Below are positions 62,300-64,000 of a DNA stretch of 64,000 nt, in pieces. The notes beneath the pieces are model-generated. The model had not been told where the DNA came from and made no database searches. It saw only the letters and a list, made by a program, of their open reading frames with translations. This DNA comes from Phycisphaerae bacterium (GTDB lineage Bacteria; Planctomycetota; Phycisphaerae; Sedimentisphaerales; Anaerohalosphaeraceae). The position numbers and the translations under genes were made by a program. The stretch's first letter is position 1. Each line of letters opens with the position of its first letter. The stretch is taken from NCBI GenBank assembly GCA_012729675.1, contig JAAYCR010000018.1, positions 1 through 64,000 of the forward strand, read 5' to 3'.

Positions 62300-63992
62300 C
62301 GCGATACGGCCGATGACGGCGGCACTGGTGTTGTCGGTCCTGTTGCTGGCGACGGCGCAGGCCTCGGCGGCGCTGGCCAACCAGAATAAACGCGGCCTGA
62401 GAGCCTTCACCATCGACGGCGTGCTGCGGCTGGTGGAAGATGAGATCGATATGGGCACCGCGGCGCTGATTTTGTCGCGGGACTGGGGCACGACGCAGAC
62501 GCTGCATTCGTATCGGGGCAGGATCGACGATATGGCCGAGGAAATTCTCAAGACCCTCAGAGAAAAACGCCTGCCGGTCGATTATCGCGCTTTGCCGGTG
62601 ATCAATGCGTATCTGTTTGAGGAGATGGGGTTTCGGGCGGTCGAGACGGCTGACGACCCGGAGGATTTGTTTTTGCACGTCGTCCTTGACCGCAAGCGGG
62701 GGTATTGCCTGAGCCTGTCGATATTGTATCTGGCGATTGCCGAGCGGCTGGGCCTGCCGATGTTCGGGGTGGTCGTACCGGGGCATTTTTTTGTGCGGTA
62801 CGACGACGGGCGGCAGCAGTTCAACGTGGAGACCACCTCGAAGGGGGCGATTGTTCCGGATTCACACTATATCGAAAAGTTCAAGCCACCGACCCGTCCG
62901 CTAAGCCTGTATATGAAGAACCTCACGCAGCGGCAGACGCTGGGCTGCTTTTTTAACAATCTGGGCAACAGCTACAGTCAGGTGGGGATGCTGGATGAAG
63001 CGTTTGCCGCGTTGGAGCGGGCGGTGCAGTTGGCTCCTCAACTGGCCGAGGCGCGCACCAATCTGGGCAATATGTACCTCCGCCGCAAGATGCATCATCG
63101 GGCGCTGGCCGAGTATGAGCAGGCCATGGCGCTATTAGGGCAGGATGTGATAACCTTGAACAATATGGGCACGGCGTATCTGGAGTTGAAGGACTATCAA
63201 AAGGCCGAATCAAGCCTTCGGGCGGCGCTGAACATTGACGGCGAATATGTTGAGGCGTGGCGAAATCTGGGGCTGGTGTATCTGGCGCAGGGAGAAACCG
63301 AAAAGGCCGTTACTCAGGTCAAAACGGCGATTTCTATTAAGCCGCGCGAGGCGGACGGGTATTTGCTGCTGGGGCAGATTTATCGGCAGGCCGACCAGAT
63401 GGACGCGGCGCAACAGCAATTTGAGATGGCGCTGACGATGGACGATGCTCTTGTCGAGGCGCGCATGGGACTGGGGGCGATTCAACTGGAGCGAGGGGCG
63501 ACGCAGCAGGCGATTGCGCAGTTTCAGGCGGTTTTGACGTGCTCACCTGTGAATGCGCTGGCTTATTTCGGCATGGCGCAGGCCTATCACGCCCAGGGAC
63601 AGACCGAAGAGGAGATTCGGGCGTATGAACAGGCACTGAGGATCGAGCCGGGTATGACGGCGGCACTTCAGAATCTGGGGAACGCCCAGATGAGGATGGA
63701 ACGATTTGAGAAGGCCGCCGACCTGTATGAGCGAGCGATTGAAAGCGATCCGGGCAATGCGGCCTTGTATTACAATCTGGGCGTTGCGCTGGCCCGGCTG
63801 AACCGGCATGACGCGGCTGTTGAGACCTTCCAAAAAGCGATTGTGCTTGAACCGCGCAACGGGGCGGCGTATAATGGAATGGCGATATCGTATTATCGGC
63901 TTGAAGACTATGCACAGGCGTATGCAGCCGCCGTCAAGGCCAAATCGCTCGGCGTTGAGGTGCAAGACGCGTTGCTGCAAAACAAACGTTAA
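62262..63992 (+). CDS. Transglutaminase-like/TPR repeat protein
   Basis: A signal sequence or N-terminal membrane helix (about 15-40, ending AQASAAL) is followed by a transglutaminase-like region of the SirB1 type (about 40-210; Cys in KRGYCLSLSILYLAIAERL and His in VVVPGHFFVRYDDG). Then come about nine TPR units from residue 230 to the end (LGNSYSQVGMLDEAFAALE, LGNMYLRRKMHHRALAEYE and so on). The start ATG 62262 lies inside yggU. Such proteins may act as envelope scaffolds or proteases; the specific role is unknown. The stop codon lies 8 bases before the window end. Confidence 0.85.
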   Translation: MLKRVLSVFRWPDAIRPMTAALVLSVLLLATAQASAALANQNKRGLRAFTIDGVLRLVEDEIDMGTAALILSRDWGTTQTLHSYRGRIDDMAEEILKTLREKRLPVDYRALPVINAYLFEEMGFRAVETADDPEDLFLHVVLDRKRGYCLSLSILYLAIAERLGLPMFGVVVPGHFFVRYDDGRQQFNVETTSKGAIVPDSHYIEKFKPPTRPLSLYMKNLTQRQTLGCFFNNLGNSYSQVGMLDEAFAALERAVQLAPQLAEARTNLGNMYLRRKMHHRALAEYEQAMALLGQDVITLNNMGTAYLELKDYQKAESSLRAALNIDGEYVEAWRNLGLVYLAQGETEKAVTQVKTAISIKPREADGYLLLGQIYRQADQMDAAQQQFEMALTMDDALVEARMGLGAIQLERGATQQAIAQFQAVLTCSPVNALAYFGMAQAYHAQGQTEEEIRAYEQALRIEPGMTAALQNLGNAQMRMERFEKAADLYERAIESDPGNAALYYNLGVALARLNRHDAAVETFQKAIVLEPRNGAAYNGMAISYYRLEDYAQAYAAAVKAKSLGVEVQDALLQNKR

Positions 63993-64000
63993 CCCTAATG

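Overview
The window looks like a chromosomal piece of a planctomycete, most likely Phycisphaerae-like. This is an inference: there is no rRNA here. It rests on the load of secreted glycoside hydrolases, a PEP-CTERM protein next to a two-partner-secretion pair, a twin-arginine Gfo/Idh/MocA oxidoreductase, a FlgI-HEAT lipoprotein with no flagellar genes nearby, a GyrA with Gln and Gly at the two quinolone hot-spot positions, and spacers full of short repeated words.

Layout. (1) 1-11.1 kb: five consecutive secreted carbohydrate-active enzymes on the + strand: malectin-GH95, GH29, GH62-GH10, GH10 and GH8-esterase. Together they would remove fucose and arabinose and cut xylan backbones down to xylose. 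No SusC/SusD transporter is present in the window. (2) 11.3-14.0 kb (-): a one-carbon operon (homocysteine methyltransferase-MTHFR fusion, then thyX) and tRNA-Leu(CAG). (3) 14.4-23.2 kb (+): proS, gyrA, holA and an Nfn-type transhydrogenase pair. (4) 23.4-30.2 kb (+): a tightly packed tripartite exporter (TolC-like, HlyD-like, MacB-type ATPase and permease) followed by a TPR protein. (5) 30.2-37.3 kb: TpsB, TpsA and a PEP-CTERM protein on the - strand behind a good sigma70 promoter, then several small proteins and a secreted SNase-like protein. (6) 38-45.5 kb (+): pyrophosphatase ion pump, rsfS with a histone-like tail, a CTAG-type restriction-modification pair, a compositionally mosaic argS and yjbQ. 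(7) 45.6-58.4 kb (-): uracil-DNA glycosylase, a split M16 protease pair, smc, the FlgI-HEAT lipoprotein, Gfo/Idh/MocA, a PBP4-like peptidase and a lone response regulator. (8) 58.4-64 kb (+): pyrK-pyrD behind a promoter, a 17-codon leader ORF and an intrinsic terminator (a likely attenuator), then a decayed IS630 transposase, a small hypothetical gene, yggU and a transglutaminase-like/TPR protein.

The observations most worth a second look are the putative pyrKD attenuator, the methyltransferase-degenerate-SNase fusion with its MjaI-like nuclease, the AT-rich block inside argS beside that R-M pair, the TpsA-TpsB-PEP-CTERM cluster, and the family of heterogeneous repeat words in spacers. Start codons were often moved inward from the longest frame, using Shine-Dalgarno position and family N-termini. 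All functional calls come from reading the sequence; no database search was possible.
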